From Protula sp. h YS-2021 (Eukaryota; Annelida; Polychaeta; Sabellida; Serpulidae): a stretch of DNA of 64,000 nt. The stretch is from contig OX457026.1 in assembly GCA_949752745.1 (NCBI GenBank), positions 69,186,591 to 69,250,590 of the forward strand, written 5' to 3'. Positions 20,635 to 32,523 of this stretch are shown in pieces (position 1 is the stretch's first letter; the number at the start of each line of letters is the position of its first letter). The notes under the pieces are model-generated. The model did not search any database and was not told where the DNA came from. It saw only the letters and a list, made by a program, of their open reading frames with translations. A program made the position numbers and the translations under genes.

Positions 20635-23600
20635 ATGGCTGTTAATCGTTACGCCATGTTTCAAGCTGTCGTAGTGTTTTTCCTTTGTTTATTTCTTATT
20701 TTCTTCATTTTGCGAATTGTATGGCTTTTACGAGCAATAAGAAATGGCAGGGATGAAAAGACTAACGCTAAGAAACGTTACAACAGAAAGAAAATAAAAT
20801 GCATGATTGTAATTGGTTCAGGTACGTTTTCTATTTGGCAAACACATTTTATCGCCCGGTACGAGAATGAGTTTAATTACAAGTTGGGTGTTTCGAATAA
20901 AATGTAGGGTTGGGTATCGCGGCGCAGTCTGTATCGCGATACGTATCGCGATATTGGCTGCGTATCGCGATACATATCGCGATATTTTGAATTCTTTAAA
21001 AGTGAAAAAATGCAGCTGTTTTATGGCTTTATTTCCAGGAATTGTAACATTTACCTACGGCATTGATCAGTTATAGATAATGGCGTTATGACAAATACAA
21101 AAAGTATGTTGGCAATGCTGGTTTCGGATGCCATCAGTGACATTAATCTCATTGCACAAACAGTATATATAACTAAATTTTAAGAATGTCTGTTTGATTG
21201 AGTGTCTAAACTTAAATGTTTGATTTGTATATTTTAAACTTGAAACATCAACAGTTCTGTATTTACAAATTGAAAAAACAACACAGCGTCTACTCTGACA
21301 TTGAACCGCAAAATTGTCGGTTGAATATTCACAATTTTCACCGGTATCTCACTTGTTGTTTCGGTGCTTTGTTCCGTCTTAATTTTAAGATCTTTTTCCC
21401 AATAATTTCTGAGCATAAATGACGATGGTCTCTTGATAAACGATGTTGTAAATTTGTCGTATATCCAAAATATTTTACTTCCATTTTGCATACTTTACAC
21501 ACGGCAACATTTTTCTCAGTTTTTCCTTTGTCCGATTTTAGTCCAAAATGCTGCCACACTGGCGCTTTTGCTTTTTTGTTCTCGACGTAGGCCGTATCCA
21601 TTTTTGGTAGTGCGTTTCCAGTCACATTGTTTTGCTAGCAGTATTTAAACAATATCGCATATGTTCCTTTCTAGGTTATACATAAGTTATCATTCAATTA
21701 TCCAATCAGTTCATATCCAATATAGCAAAACATCATCCATGTTCTATCACACTATAATTGGACGACTTAGTCAGAAATTTACATGAACAAATATCGTGAA
21801 AATATATCTGAAACGAAAAGCAGCAGAACGTGCTGTGTAAAATGATGAACAGCATCATTGCAGATATCACTCGTTAGCACATCAACAAAAATATTGTATT
21901 AAACATGCAGCGTGAAATATCGAAAAATATCGATATTTCAAAATTCGTATCGCGATACGTATCGTGAGAAAACATATCGCGATATATCGCTGTATCGATA
22001 AATATCGCCACCCCTAATAAAATGTACAAGAATTTTGAATTTCGAAAGCACAGGAACCGGGTAAAAATAAAAAAAATGATTGTAGAAATATAAAGGAAAT
22101 GTACCAGAACATCTCATAATCGGAACATAAGAGAAATTGAAACTGAAAACTATTTGTTAAAACTTCTAATAAATTTTAAAATAGCATACGGGTCGTTAAA
22201 AACACGATTGCTCTTTGTTGCAAGAAAAATTGAACACTTAAGTGAAATCCCTCTATCATTTCTTTCATTTTTTAACCGGTTAGTTTGTATTCGAAACGCA
22301 GAATTTTTGCGCAATTTATTCGGAACGCCAGTATGATTTGGCTTATATTAGCCAATAAGTTCAGTCACTTTGTGTGTTTCGGATAAAATGGGCAAGAATT
22401 TTGAATTTCAACCGCAATCCTTATCTCAAGTGCAAATTGTTGGGGTTATATTATAAAGAATTAAAAGGGGAAAACATTAAAATTCTAATTTTCTTTCAAC
22501 ATGCACACTTTCAAATTAAAAAAAAAAAAACATCACTTGATCTTTTAAAAACTATTTTACATACTGTTCTGCCCGTTTAATAGCCAACAGTATATGAACG
22601 TGTTTCTGGCAAAACGGAATTTTGTTATCTTTGCCAGTTTTTTTCTGTCACTTATTTCTATCCTTATGCCAAACTTTTCAACAAAAATCCCAGTTCGTCG
22701 ATTGGGATGGATGACAGAATTGGACGTTTGACGCAGATAGATCAAAACCTACTTTACTCATTTGTGACTCATGATTGGCTGAGTTTGCCAATTCCACTCG
22801 TGCCCTTGGCGGCGCCTGCTTGGCGCTCACGTTAGAAAATCAATCTACATTGGTATTCGCCAGCGTTTGCTGTCACAAATCACTTTGCGCTTATATGGTA
22901 TGGGTCACGGGTTCTAGATAAAAAATTATGTCCTTTTGAGTCAAATAAGAAGTCTCTCCAAAACTGAAATTTTCTATACTATAGCCAATGTCCAATTTTC
23001 ATGTGCGATTGTGTAACAATGAAGGTGGTAAATTTGTGTTAAAATCATTCTGAACGTCTGAAATGCCAGAGCTTCGAAACATAAATTTTCCAGCGATTTC
23101 GACTTGCCTGTAAAACTGATGCCTGTCTGTAACTGGTATATGTTCAGTGTAATTTAAGGCATATTTCCCGAAAATCTCTAAAAACCCATAGTTTTATCCA
23201 AATTAGTATCTCTTACCTGTACAAGTTAGATACAGTAAAGGCCTTCATGCACGCATCTAGGGACCGGCAATAAAAGTCTCTTACAAACGTAAGATATTAA
23301 AAATGTTTCTCAGCAGTTCTGTAGTTTAGACCGAAAAAGCATGATGACCAAAAATGCACCGTTCAAATTCCCAAAGATGCGTGTGCGAATTAAATCAACT
23401 AGTATGCGGAAGAAAACAACAACAAAAAAGCGCGTTCACTGAGGAAGGACTGCAGAATCATCAAGATGCAATTCGGATGGTTGATAAACATTTACAAAGT
23501 GTGATAAAACAATACAAAAAATGTATGTTCGACTGTTTGTTTTGGTTGAAGTATAAAGAAATGATAAGGGAAAAAACATAAATAGTCTAGTTTTCATAAA

Positions 23601-26600
23601 TAAGTTTTGAAATGCAGCAAGCCCTTACGAGTATATGACCTCTTGAAAAATCATTTTACTTGTTATTCTGTACGCATTATAACACATTTTTAACCTCTTT
23701 AACCTCTTTTTAGCATAGGTAGCCCTTGACCACATGTGCAAGACCCATCGTCAGGGATCTCTGTCGTCTGTCCCTCCGTCTATCCGTTTATAAACTTCTG
23801 TTTTTTGCTAAGCTTATTTTAGTTTTTATCAGATCGCAATAAAATCCTGTGGAAATATGGCCGTTTTTTAGGGAGGGGGGAAGGGATTGAAGGCTAAATG
23901 TTGATTGTTTTATTTTCAAAATTTGGCGAACTGATCATTACCTTTGCAAAAAAACCTACTCCTCCCATAAATTTCGTTAAGTTTAGTCCATATACATGAA
24001 GGTAGTTTGGGTCAGGGTTAAAAAAGCACGATCAACACTATAAACAAAATGAAAGTGGCTAATGAACCTTTAGATCTTTTCAACTTAAGTGTCGTTGGCT
24101 TAACAAACGCAAGCTAAAATTGGTAGCCCAGAACGAAATTAATATTGAGGATATGTAAAATATTTGATAATACATATATAATTGAAACTGTCCGCTGTAT
24201 TTTGATAGAATCGCAGTGCCAGTTTCTGTTTTGTTATTCTGATGATACCTGGGCGCCCGTCACTTGACGGTTTTGTTTAGATCATTTCTTTATACGCTTA
24301 ACCAAACATTTTGCAGTCGAAACGTCAAAAATTCTGTAGATTTTAAAATGCGAATTCGATAATTATTGCTTTTCTCCTAATGTTATTTCTTTTGCCAGAT
24401 AGGCTCGGGAGCGGCCAGCATGTATTCATTAGGAACCCGCTAATAAAAAGATCTATTAATGGTCCTGTAGCTCCAATATTTTATTGTCAAATATAATTCC
24501 TGTATTGCTTTGTAATATGTTATAAATGTTGTTGACTCACCTGCATTGCATTTTCAATTAAGCTTTCGCCCTTTTCCGATAAAGGCACCATTTCCTTTTC
24601 TTTTTCCTTCCCTCCTTCCTTCCGCCAAACTTGATTTTCTTCACAGACGCTTGTACCGGCGTTGGCCAGCATGCTGTGTAGCATCTGTACTACACTTCAC
24701 TGGTAAACAGTCCTAATCGGTCTGCCGTTTGTGGGAGACTTTTTACTGCCGGACCCAAGATCGCTGTATGCAGACCTCTGCTGTATTTAATTGGTAAATC
24801 GATCATGTTTCGGCAGTGAAAGCACAATGTTGTCAGATAAACAACAAAAGCAATATTAGAACTTAGGATGGAAAAAGAGCAATTTCTGTTGAATGCTGAA
24901 ATCAAAACAACCAGTTACGAGTAGGAAAAAAAAAGATTCTGCCTAGTGGTGGTTTGAATCGATTATATAGCTAAAATCGAATTTGAAATTAAAAATAAAA
25001 ATTTAACGACAATGGATTGTTCAATCGACTATTACTTTAAATCTTGAGTTGTACACTGATGCTGGTTTTAGCTGATCGCTCTAGGTTTTAGTGATTTATT
25101 TCTGCTGCAGGTGGATATACAAGTGGGATGCTGAGACTGCATTGCGCAGTGAGGCTGTACGCGTGCACTGTTGTTGATGTACAGTGGCCGCTCTAGTTTT
25201 TGGTGGTTTAATGGTTTATTCTGCTGCAGGTGGCCACACGAGTGAGATGTTGAGACTACTTGGCGCCATGAGGTTGGACGCGTACACGCCGCGCCATTAC
25301 GTCATTGCCGACTCAGACGTCATAAGTGAGGAGAAAGTGCGCCTGTTCGAACGTCAAGCTGGCACGGATGACGCTGAGCAAAATGTGAGTGGCCTTAGAA
25401 TGCACTGTGTCGCAGAGTTACAGGAGGACCGTTGTACCAAAATGGTCTGTGTGAAAAGTATCTTTCCGTCAGCAGTCCCAGTTATATACGGTTTAAATAA
25501 ATTAAAGAAAACTGAAAAAAATTAATGACTGTTATTTATAAGCTTTAGTTCATTGTCCATTTCTTCTCAAGTGTGTCACGCCTGTCAGTTTAACGTTGTC
25601 AGCATAGCTTTTGCCATTCAGTTAGCAGGGAAGTCAGCCAGTCGTGGTCATCCACAGTCATTTCTCCCTCAAGGCGTTTGCCGTTGTCTTTACAGTATGA
25701 AATCTCGTACATACCCCGCAGCAGGGAAGTCAGCCAGTCGTGGCCATCCACGGTCATCTCCACGTTACACTCATCTCTCAAGGCTTTCCCCATTGTCTTT
25801 CACAGTAGACCAGATCTGGTAAGTTTTATGTCGTTAGAAGTGCAGGTGGTGCAGATATTTTATTTTGATTGATGGGTCAGATTTCTGGGCCGTGCACAAG
25901 ATAAGCCTTAACCCAGCCGACTTTGTCGGACTGGGTTAGTCGTATCACCATAGCGGGCTTGAATGTATGTCTGTATGTGCGTATGTTAAACTTTTTCTTT
26001 AAAATGCTACTCCTCCTACAGTTTTGCTCCAATCGTTTTGATATTACGTAGGAATGTTCCCTGGGTGATCACCCACCTGGCTTTTACTTTTTTTTGACGG
26101 TTGACGACACACTGACAAAATGGCGGCACTTTTTGTGCCCGGTTTGACTCATTTTTAAAATGCTACTCCTCCTGCAGTTTTACTCCAATCGCTTAGATGT
26201 TACGCAGGGATGTTCCCCGGGGGTTCACCTACCAGGCTATTATTTTTTTTCGCGGTTCGCCAAAAACTGCCAAAATGGCGGAACTTTGAAGTTTGGCAAA
26301 AACTGGAATAAATGGTAGTAAATAACTGAATTGTCAAACCATTTATTTCTCTCAAGTCTTTTTCAAATAGTTATAAAATTTTAATCGAAAGTTTCTTAGG
26401 TGCTTTTTCACCTGGAATTTGCTTTTTTTTTTGGCAAATGACATAAAAATGCCGAAATGGTGGAATTTTAAAAAAATTGTAAAATTGTGTAAATGTCGGT
26501 AAATACGCGAATCGTACCCAATCTCTCCAACATCCCTTTTCGGGTAGCTTCCACCCGGGAAAACTCGTTTTTGTGTATTAAATCATATTTTGGCCTAGCA

Positions 26601-27946
26601 GTATTCGTTTTCGAGTTTTTCTCTCTTTCCTTGTTTGGTAACTCGGCTGGGTCATGTCCTTGGACATGCTTGTTATAAATCACAAGAAAGTTGATGAATG
26701 CTTTGATCCATATCTAAATAAGCATTGCGTGACAAAGCTCAAAATTAAATGTTCTGAAGGTTCGTCCATAGCTTTAGAAGTATTATCCTTGGTTAGAATG
26801 CCACATTTTAGTCCACCGACGGTGGGCTGTTCCCATCACTTGTGGAGTGTTCCGTTGTCCGCTATATGTGTGAGTGTCAACAATTTTTCAAAACGCTGCT
26901 CTTCCTACATTTCCGGTCCGATTTTATTTTAGTTTGCGCTTCCATAACATCATGGTGTGGATAGTGCGCCTTCACGTCAACATAAACAAAATGAACGTGA
27001 CAGAGTCACCTTTGCATCTTATTCAACTTTGATGTCGTTGTCGAATGAACACAAATTAACGATGAAGATACATGAAAAAAAAATTAAATTTTCAACAACT
27101 GTCCGATGCATTTTGAGAGAACCGCAGTGCCAGTGTGTGTGTTGATAAGAGCCTCCCACATAAGCAACCCATGCATATAATACAGTCATATGCTACAAAA
27201 TCGGTATACAGAAATTCTTCTTTTCTTTCTCACTCACTCATTGAATTGTTTTAATATGATAGCTCTGAAAAAAAAAATGAGGTCTTCCACCAGATCTTAA
27301 ATTTTGTCCAACTTGGTATGTTTCTCTTTTCACATTTGTAATGCCTTCGTTTCCACGGCTGTCCACGGACATTCTTGTTGCAAACTATGAGGAAAACTGC
27401 AACGCAGAAAAGTCAGAATAAATGAGTTTTAGAAACCGAGTGGCAGCTCTGATTTGTGAACGCGAATGGCGCATTCTGTGTGACGTAGAATCGGTACTCA
27501 TTGCAGTTGTTGGTGAATGGGCCGGGGACGTGCATTCCTGTATGTGTCGCTGCATTTCTCCTTACCGTAAGTAATGGTTTTCTTGTCTTATGTGAACAAT
27601 GTAAACGCTTCTAATGACGTTGTGTTCGGGTGTGAGGTTCAGAGCCAGAAGAGGAAACAATCCTGGAAAGAATCCACGTTTGCATTCAAACTTTAATTTA
27701 ATACTATTTCCTCGATTAAAACTGATATATGGACATTCTCGGGATTTTAACACAGGTTTTTATGCTTGTCTTTATTAGGTCTTCGGCAGAAAAGTGACCA
27801 TAACATTTGCGGAGAGCCTGTGTCGTGTGACGACTCTCTCTTTGAGTGGCAAGATCTTGTATTATTTCGCCGATCATCTCTTCGTGCAATGGCCCGAACT
27901 CCACGAACTCTACCCAGAGACTCAGTACATGGGACGGATTGTATGA
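20635..27946 (+). CDS. ALG14: ALG14, UDP-GlcNAc transferase membrane subunit (five coding exons)
   Basis: Coding exons are 20635-20821, 25230-25384, 25696-25818, 27507-27566 and 27779-27946 (stop TGA). All have GT/AG borders and the phases agree (exon 1 ends one base into a codon, the rest are phase 0). The total is 693 bases, 230 residues, close to human ALG14 (216). Residues ~8-32 are an N-terminal membrane anchor. The exon 1/2 junction rebuilds the conserved GSGGHTSEMLRLL glycine loop. Exon 2 has PRHYVIADSD, exon 3 IPRSREVSQSWPST, exon 4 NGPGTC, exon 5 ESLCRV-TLSLSGKI and VQWPEL ending GRIV. ALG14 anchors the catalytic subunit ALG13 at the ER membrane to add the second GlcNAc of the dolichol-linked oligosaccharide. 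An AATAAA lies at 28010-28015. The gene appears intact. Confidence 0.95.
20905..22016 (-). mobile_element. hAT-superfamily DNA transposon remnant in ALG14 intron 1
   Basis: Perfect 8-bp target duplications ATAAAATG flank it (20897-20904 and 22017-22024). The ends are TAGGGTTGGGTATCG and the reverse complement of TAGGGGTGGCGATATTT, typical hAT termini. Both subterminal regions are packed with TATCGCGATA and TATCGATA palindromes. An ORF on the minus strand encodes a BED-finger fragment of the transposase. At 1112 bp it is internally deleted and non-autonomous. It inserted 75 bases beyond exon 1 of ALG14. Confidence 0.9.
21338..21625 (-). pseudogene. hAT transposase N-terminal fragment with BED zinc finger
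   Basis: The 95-codon frame contains APVWQHFGLK, then CKVCKMEV, then TTNLQHRLSRDH, which is the aromatic plus C-x2-C ... H-x4-H layout of a BED-type zinc finger at the start of hAT transposases. The catalytic RNase H-like domain and dimerisation region are missing, so no active enzyme can be made. BED fingers bind the transposon ends. The related Drosophila DREF BED protein recognises TATCGATA, a motif present in this element's ends. Confidence 0.85.
22150..25070. other. ALG14 intron 1, remaining part
   Basis: Includes a second partial copy of the sequence around the hAT site (GTGTTTCGGATAAAATGGGCAAG... near 22372, matching 20888-20904 plus 22025 onward), and the repeat shared with 17330-17460. 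A segment at 23990-24250 matches 26950-27150 (AACAAAATGAA..., ...CGCAGTGCCAGT). No exon was recognised here. Confidence 0.5.
25078..25168 (+). pseudogene. Decayed duplicate of ALG14 exon 2 and its acceptor
   Basis: The sequence CTCTAGGTTTTAG...TTTCTGCTGCAG ends at 25110 and is followed by GTGGATATACAAGTGGGATG. It aligns over ~90 bases with the true acceptor and start of exon 2 at 25192-25285, offset 119 bases. Translated in the exon frame it gives GGYTSGMLRL instead of GGHTSEMLRL, followed by further substitutions. The acceptor is preserved but no donor follows in frame. It is a tandem exon duplicate that has lost function. Confidence 0.8.
25626..25697 (+). pseudogene. Partial duplicate of ALG14 exon 3 that supplies the exon 3 acceptor
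   Basis: GCAGGGAAGTCAGCCAGTCG...GTCTTTACAGTA at 25626-25697 aligns with exon 3 itself at 25722-25807 (GCAGGGAAGTCAGCCAGTCG...GTCTTTCACAGTA), with one ~14-base indel. The end of this duplicate, GTTGTCTTTACAG, is precisely the acceptor used for exon 3 at 25696. The matching bases in the real exon are coding. Confidence 0.8.
25912..26675 (+). mobile_element. Hairpin-started tandem-core element (Helitron/HINE- or pearl-like), diverged copy
   Basis: It begins with the hairpin CCCAGCCGAC...GTCGGACTGGG (25912-25935) and ends near CTTGGACATGCTTGTTATA. Both landmarks recur in the large element at 34873-37640. Between them are about three diverged ~165-bp units (each with AATGCTACTCCTCC... and CAAAATGGCGG...). 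It lies in ALG14 intron 3. Tandem cores between short conserved flanks are described for 'pearl' and Helentron-associated elements of molluscs. The class assignment is an inference. Confidence 0.55.
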
Positions 27947-27990
27947 CCTCTGTGAACGTACATGGCACGGATTGTATGACCTCTGTGAAC
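27907..27990 (+). repeat. 33-bp tandem duplication across the ALG14 stop codon
   Basis: TACATGGGACGGATTGTATG with the following ACCTCTGTGAACG (27927-27959) is repeated next to itself at 27960-27992 with one change (GGA to GCA). The first copy encodes the last codons YMGRIV and the stop. The second is in the 3' UTR. Confidence 0.85.
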
Positions 27991-28029
27991 GTGTTGCATT
28001 TATAATGCAAATAAAAAAGTGTCTGTGAT

Positions 28030-29440
28030 GTGATATCGTTAATTTCATTCGGCTAACTTCGTTCTAGGGGTGTTCGCCGATAACAAAAATATCTAGGCAA
28101 AACAAGAGTCAGACTGAGGCATTTTCAGCAAATATTTGCACTTTTGCGATGTTTATTCGACCTCCACTAGTCTAACTTCCAAACTTGAACTTTGTTTGAA
28201 ATGCATAAATTTAGCTTACGAACTTCAAATCGCCACTAAAGCTTATAAAATAGAGAAACATTTTCGTCTTCATATTTTCTAACAAGCTCTACCGTTTTAA
28301 CAAACCAACAGCATTCCTGTGGTTCATTTAGCATGGAAAATAAGTGCATAACGAGGCATTTTATGTGCGAATTTTTATCAGCAATAAATAAGGAATTTAT
28401 AAATATAATTAGGTTTGGTTAATTTATGAATTAATCGGGGTAGGTTCAAAGAGTCAGCCTGAAACTTTTATTCGGTTTTCTTAGGCTACGGTTTGTAGGC
28501 TGGTGTGGTTACTGTAGTGAAACAAAATAAAGTCTTAAGTTTCGAAGTTGTGCACTTAGTCTAGCGCGTGGTTAATGTACCGGAAGTATATCGGCTTGGT
28601 TTGTGTGAATTAACGTGGCCACTTTAAGGCAGAACTACAACCATTTTTATCCCGTGATAAGTGGGGAGGAGCTTATTTTCCACAGATGTTGATGTATCAT
28701 AAATCACTTCCTGAATTTAAACGACTATGCCGCATAGGAGATGAAATATTTTGGTTGTGGGTTGCAGCTATTTGTCAGATTGTTTTACACGACAAAAGCC
28801 ATTCAGATATTATTCACAGATGATGGGAAGCCATTGTGTTCATTCGCGTGATTGTGATTTTGAATGAAAAGAAGCAGTTCGGTCGCTCCTATCCGGATAA
28901 TAATTAACACAGGAAGAAAAAAAAACTGTAAATGAAATTCATTAACGTGAGCCCCCTACTTCTGACAGTGCTAATCGGTATCACGTTATATATTTAAAAT
29001 TCTAGAAAAGGGATGTTTTAACTCTTTTTAATGCCTGAATTTCGACTATTTTACACCGAAAAAAATTAATTATGTGTGCCTATATGTATGTGATGTATTT
29101 TTTGTTACTAGTTGCTTGGGTAATTTTTGAGTAATTCGACAAAAGTAGATGTTTTCGTCGGGAAGCTGACCCCTCCACCTCCCAAGTTCAGCTGAAAGTA
29201 AGCCTCGTTTTGCTCCCATTTATAGTTGCGGCTCGGCCCTGAAGATCAAATCTTGACAACAAAATCACACTTATTAAAGTGTAATAAGTGTACATTTAAA
29301 GCATGTGCTCTACATTTAAAGCATTTCAGACAGCAGTTTGGATTTTGATTGGTTTGTGTACTGTGCCACCCTTGGAAACACCAAATGTAAATTAATTTAC
29401 ATATAAAATGATACCGTTCGGTACTATGAGTACGCTCTTC
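28030..29440. other. Intergenic region downstream of ALG14
   Basis: AT-rich with short homopolymer runs and no recognised gene, RNA or element end. Confidence 0.5.
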
Positions 29441-29449
29441 AATAAAGTA

Positions 29450-29640
29450 AGTAAAAACAAAAACGTTTTTCTCCCTCGTAACGGAGGGATATAGGTATGA
29501 GCTTGTCGGCATCCGATCGGATAAAAAGACGAACAGTAAAGCCTGTCTGTCGCGACCCGAATGAATAAGCCTTGCAGTAAAACCTCTGCAGTGACCACCT
29601 TTCAGACCCGGATTGAAAAGACATTGAGTATAATCCCAGT
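29450..29640 (-). repeat. Third copy of the ~48-bp minisatellite, reverse orientation
   Basis: On the minus strand it reads TCTGAAAGGTGGTCACTGCA, GAGGTTTTACTGCAAGG and ATTCGGGTC, the same unit found in 10370-10640 and 14750-15050. About three units are present. A single related half-unit (CAGTAAAACCTCTTTATACT) occurs near 38803. Confidence 0.65.
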
Positions 29641-30175
29641 TTACAAGGACCACATTCCACATTGCTGAACTGGTACTTAGATACATATAGAAATTAAAGG
29701 ATTAAGAAACCCACAGGTCAGGCTACGTAGCTACCCCTCCCACCCCCTCAGGAATGGGCACATCATATATATTTCATCTTATAAATAAAATTTACAGTCT
29801 ATAAATACACTTGGGTTGTTTTGTGGCCTATATATACAGACTGACTTTTATGTAAAGATACACATGCAGCCTGCAGCGGGGTCACGGAAACCTTGGCCCG
29901 GAAACGGTCGTCTCAGTCGTTGCCAAGAGAATGCGTCATGATGTTAGGAGTGGGTGTTGAACAATAGGTATTCACACATAAATATTTAAAATTAATTTGT
30001 TTGCGGCGAACAGTAGGAAAATCTGTTCTTTTTAAACTGGCACCCATTTTCTGGGTGGTATGATCGCCATTTCCCATGAAAAGTAAAATCCTTTGAATTT
30101 TGCATTATTACCTGTGTATGAGGTAATTTTTGACAAAATAATACGAACTTGACACTTAAAAAGAGAATGCAATGG
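29641..30175. other. Spacer with no recognised feature
   Basis: AT-rich, with nothing I can support beyond short simple repeats. Confidence 0.5.
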
Positions 30176-30178
30176 GTG

Positions 30179-30179
<1 letters not shown>

Positions 30180-30256
<77 letters not shown>

Positions 30257-30260
30257 TATA

Positions 30261-30325
<65 letters not shown>

Positions 30326-30326
30326 T
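30180..30326. repeat. Compound microsatellite (AT)n-(CT)n-(AT)n-(AG)n
   Basis: About 36 AT units, then CT, then AT again, then AG. The CT and AG halves are complementary around the central AT run, so the whole can fold into one hairpin. Confidence 0.95.
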
Positions 30327-30553
30327 TCGCCATTTGAAGCTCCAGGAAAATGACCAGATTTCATTGTTCTCTAAACTTCCATTCAGCAGACCTGTTAACA
30401 CGCTCACATCCTAACTACTGGCCAATTGTACCTTGAGCAATAGAAATCTATGTTCGAGGTTTTAGTTCCTGTACCATGACGAAATTTAGAGCCATTTCGT
30501 GGAAGGATGTTTTGGAATATTTTTTATTTTATATTGTACCAGTAGCAATTGTA

Positions 30554-31310
30554 CTCAGCCAAATTTTGGCTGAGGGCTATTACTATCGGTTAGTCTGTCC
30601 GTTCGTCCGTTAACATTTGGGGTGCTATTTTATATGCACCAAAACGTTAAGCTTCCGTGGCCGGATCGTTTTCAAATTTAACACAGTGAAAGAATATATA
30701 TTAAAGGTGTGCAACGTCAAGGTTTCAGTTTGATATAAAGCTATGAAACCTTACAAAGTGAAAGAATATATATTGAAGATGTGCAATGTCAAGGTTTCAG
30801 TTGGATCGATCAAAAATTGTCGAAATTATGGTCCTTTGAACTTAGGCAATTTTTCATGTATTGCACTGCCATGCAGGCGACTTTGTGCGCATCACTTCGA
30901 CATGAACGCTTTGATATAAAGCTATCAAACCTTGCACAGTGAAAGAATATATATATTGAAGATGTGCAACGCCAAGGTTTCAGTTTGATCAACCAAAAAT
31001 TGTTGAAATTGTTTCCCTGAACTTAGGCAATTTTTCGTGTATTGCACTGTCATACAGGCGACTTTGTGCGCATCACTTCGATATGAACGCTTTGATATAA
31101 AGCTATCAAACCTTGCACAATGAAAGAATATATATATTGAAGATGTGCAACGCCAAGGTTTCAGTTTGATCAACCAAAAATTGTTGAAATTGTTTCCCTG
31201 AACTTAGGCATTTTTTCGTGTATTGCACTGCCATACAGGCGACTTGGTACACATCACTTTGACATGAACGGTTTGATATAAGGCGTTAACATAAAGGCTC
31301 TGGCTGGGGG
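30554..31310 (+). mobile_element. Hairpin-started element with ~181-bp tandem core
   Basis: It starts with CTCAGCC...GGCTGAG (30554-30574), a near-perfect palindrome. It then has GTCTGTCCGTTCGTCCG and about 3.3 copies of a ~181-bp unit (GATATAAAGCTAT(C/G)AAACC at ~30735, 30911 and 31093). The plan is the same as that of the 34873-37640 family: hairpin, GTCYGTnnGTnnGT tract, tandem core. The core sequence differs. No ORF has meaning here. Confidence 0.6.
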
Positions 31311-31739
31311 CTGCATCTCTGATGCCTATGTTTTAATTTTTTTTAAGAATGTCATTGACATTTTATTGATCGATTTTTAAAAGGATGCTGATATAACATA
31401 GATCTATTGGGCCACGCAGAAGCCATTTTATTGACACGTTTTCAATCCGTGATTTATGCAGCAATTTAAATTCACACTTTTTACCCCAGTGACTAAATCT
31501 AGGATATCCTTTAATTGATCAAAATTCGAGAGTTAACTTTAAGGTTTTCGACGTAGCTAATCATTAGGTCATTTCTGTACATTTATTTGGTATAAATTAC
31601 ATTAAAAATATTCGTTTTCGATGCAATACCAGTGCGAAACGAGATCCAGTTAAGTCTTGGCGAAAAATTAACATGCACAAAAAATGTAAAACCCTAGGTG
31701 GAAAATTTTGCAAGAGAAGTCGAAAAAAACGTCGGTCTT
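31311..31739. other. Spacer with no recognised feature
   Basis: AT-rich intergenic sequence. No element ends or exons are evident. Confidence 0.5.
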
Positions 31740-31748
31740 GTTCAGTCG

Positions 31749-32523
31749 GCCGGTGTACCAGTATATCTTGCCCCCTGTATAGCTTCTCCCTGGGGGAAGC
31801 TAGACTAGGCTAATTTGCCCTCCTCTGGGATATTCTGCCCTCTGTTCAGCTTCCCCCACCTGGGATATTTTGCCCCCCCCCCCCCCCTAAAATAATGTTT
31901 TTTTTAGTTGTATTTTACATAAAGGGTAATCCGTCTGTATACTCGCTCTCTATTCACAGTTATCGGGGGATTTAGAGTTGACTGCAGTAAAGCCTAATCT
32001 CTTTTTATAATCCATTTTGATTGATCAATTCGACAATAATACATAACAGTACAAACAATCTCAGGGAAATGGATTTTGCGGCGAAAGTTAACTCCGAATT
32101 GAGAAGTTTAAAAGGGTATGCAAAAGGGTATGAGCATTTCATTTTTTTTTTTTTATTGTAAATCAATTACTTGATCGGTAGAAGAAATATTGAAAAAAAG
32201 TAGTGAATGAAAATAAATAAAAATAAATGAAAATAAATCGGCATTGACCTGATTGGACCAAAAGCGCTGTGAACTGCAGTGAATTGTGTAAATGACTGTT
32301 GAATTACGCAAAAACTTGATAATTTTCAAGCACAAAAGAAATTGTACTGTATAGAGATCATTTACCATTAAAAGTTCTGTTGCAGTTAACTATTTGTTTC
32401 ATTTATTCGGTTTTTATGGAGGGGGCAAAATATCCAAGAGGGGGGGGGGAGATAGCCTAATCTAGCTTCCCCCGGGGGGGGGGGGGGAAGCTGTACAGGG
32501 GTGGAGCAAGATAGCCTGTTACA
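31749..32523. mobile_element. MITE with ~115-bp terminal inverted repeats
   Basis: The left arm (31749-31885: TATCTTGCCCCCTG, GGGGGAAGCTAGACTAGGCTA, GGGATATTTTGCCCCC) is the reverse complement of the right arm (32405-32523), with a few mismatches and different lengths of C/G runs. Each arm also holds its own small hairpin AGCTTCCCC...GGGGGAAGCT. The ~520-base interior has no transposase. The outermost bases (TGTANCAG) agree, but the target duplication is unclear, so the superfamily is not assigned. Confidence 0.75.

Noticed and set aside
25553..25822. 89-codon plus-strand ORF over ALG14 exon 3
   Set aside because: It is the wrong frame across intron and exon. The apparent internal repeat comes from the exon 3 duplicate.
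27716..28048. Minus- and plus-strand ORFs over ALG14 exon 5
   Set aside because: Shadows of the true exon. The correct frame gives the conserved ALG14 C-terminus.
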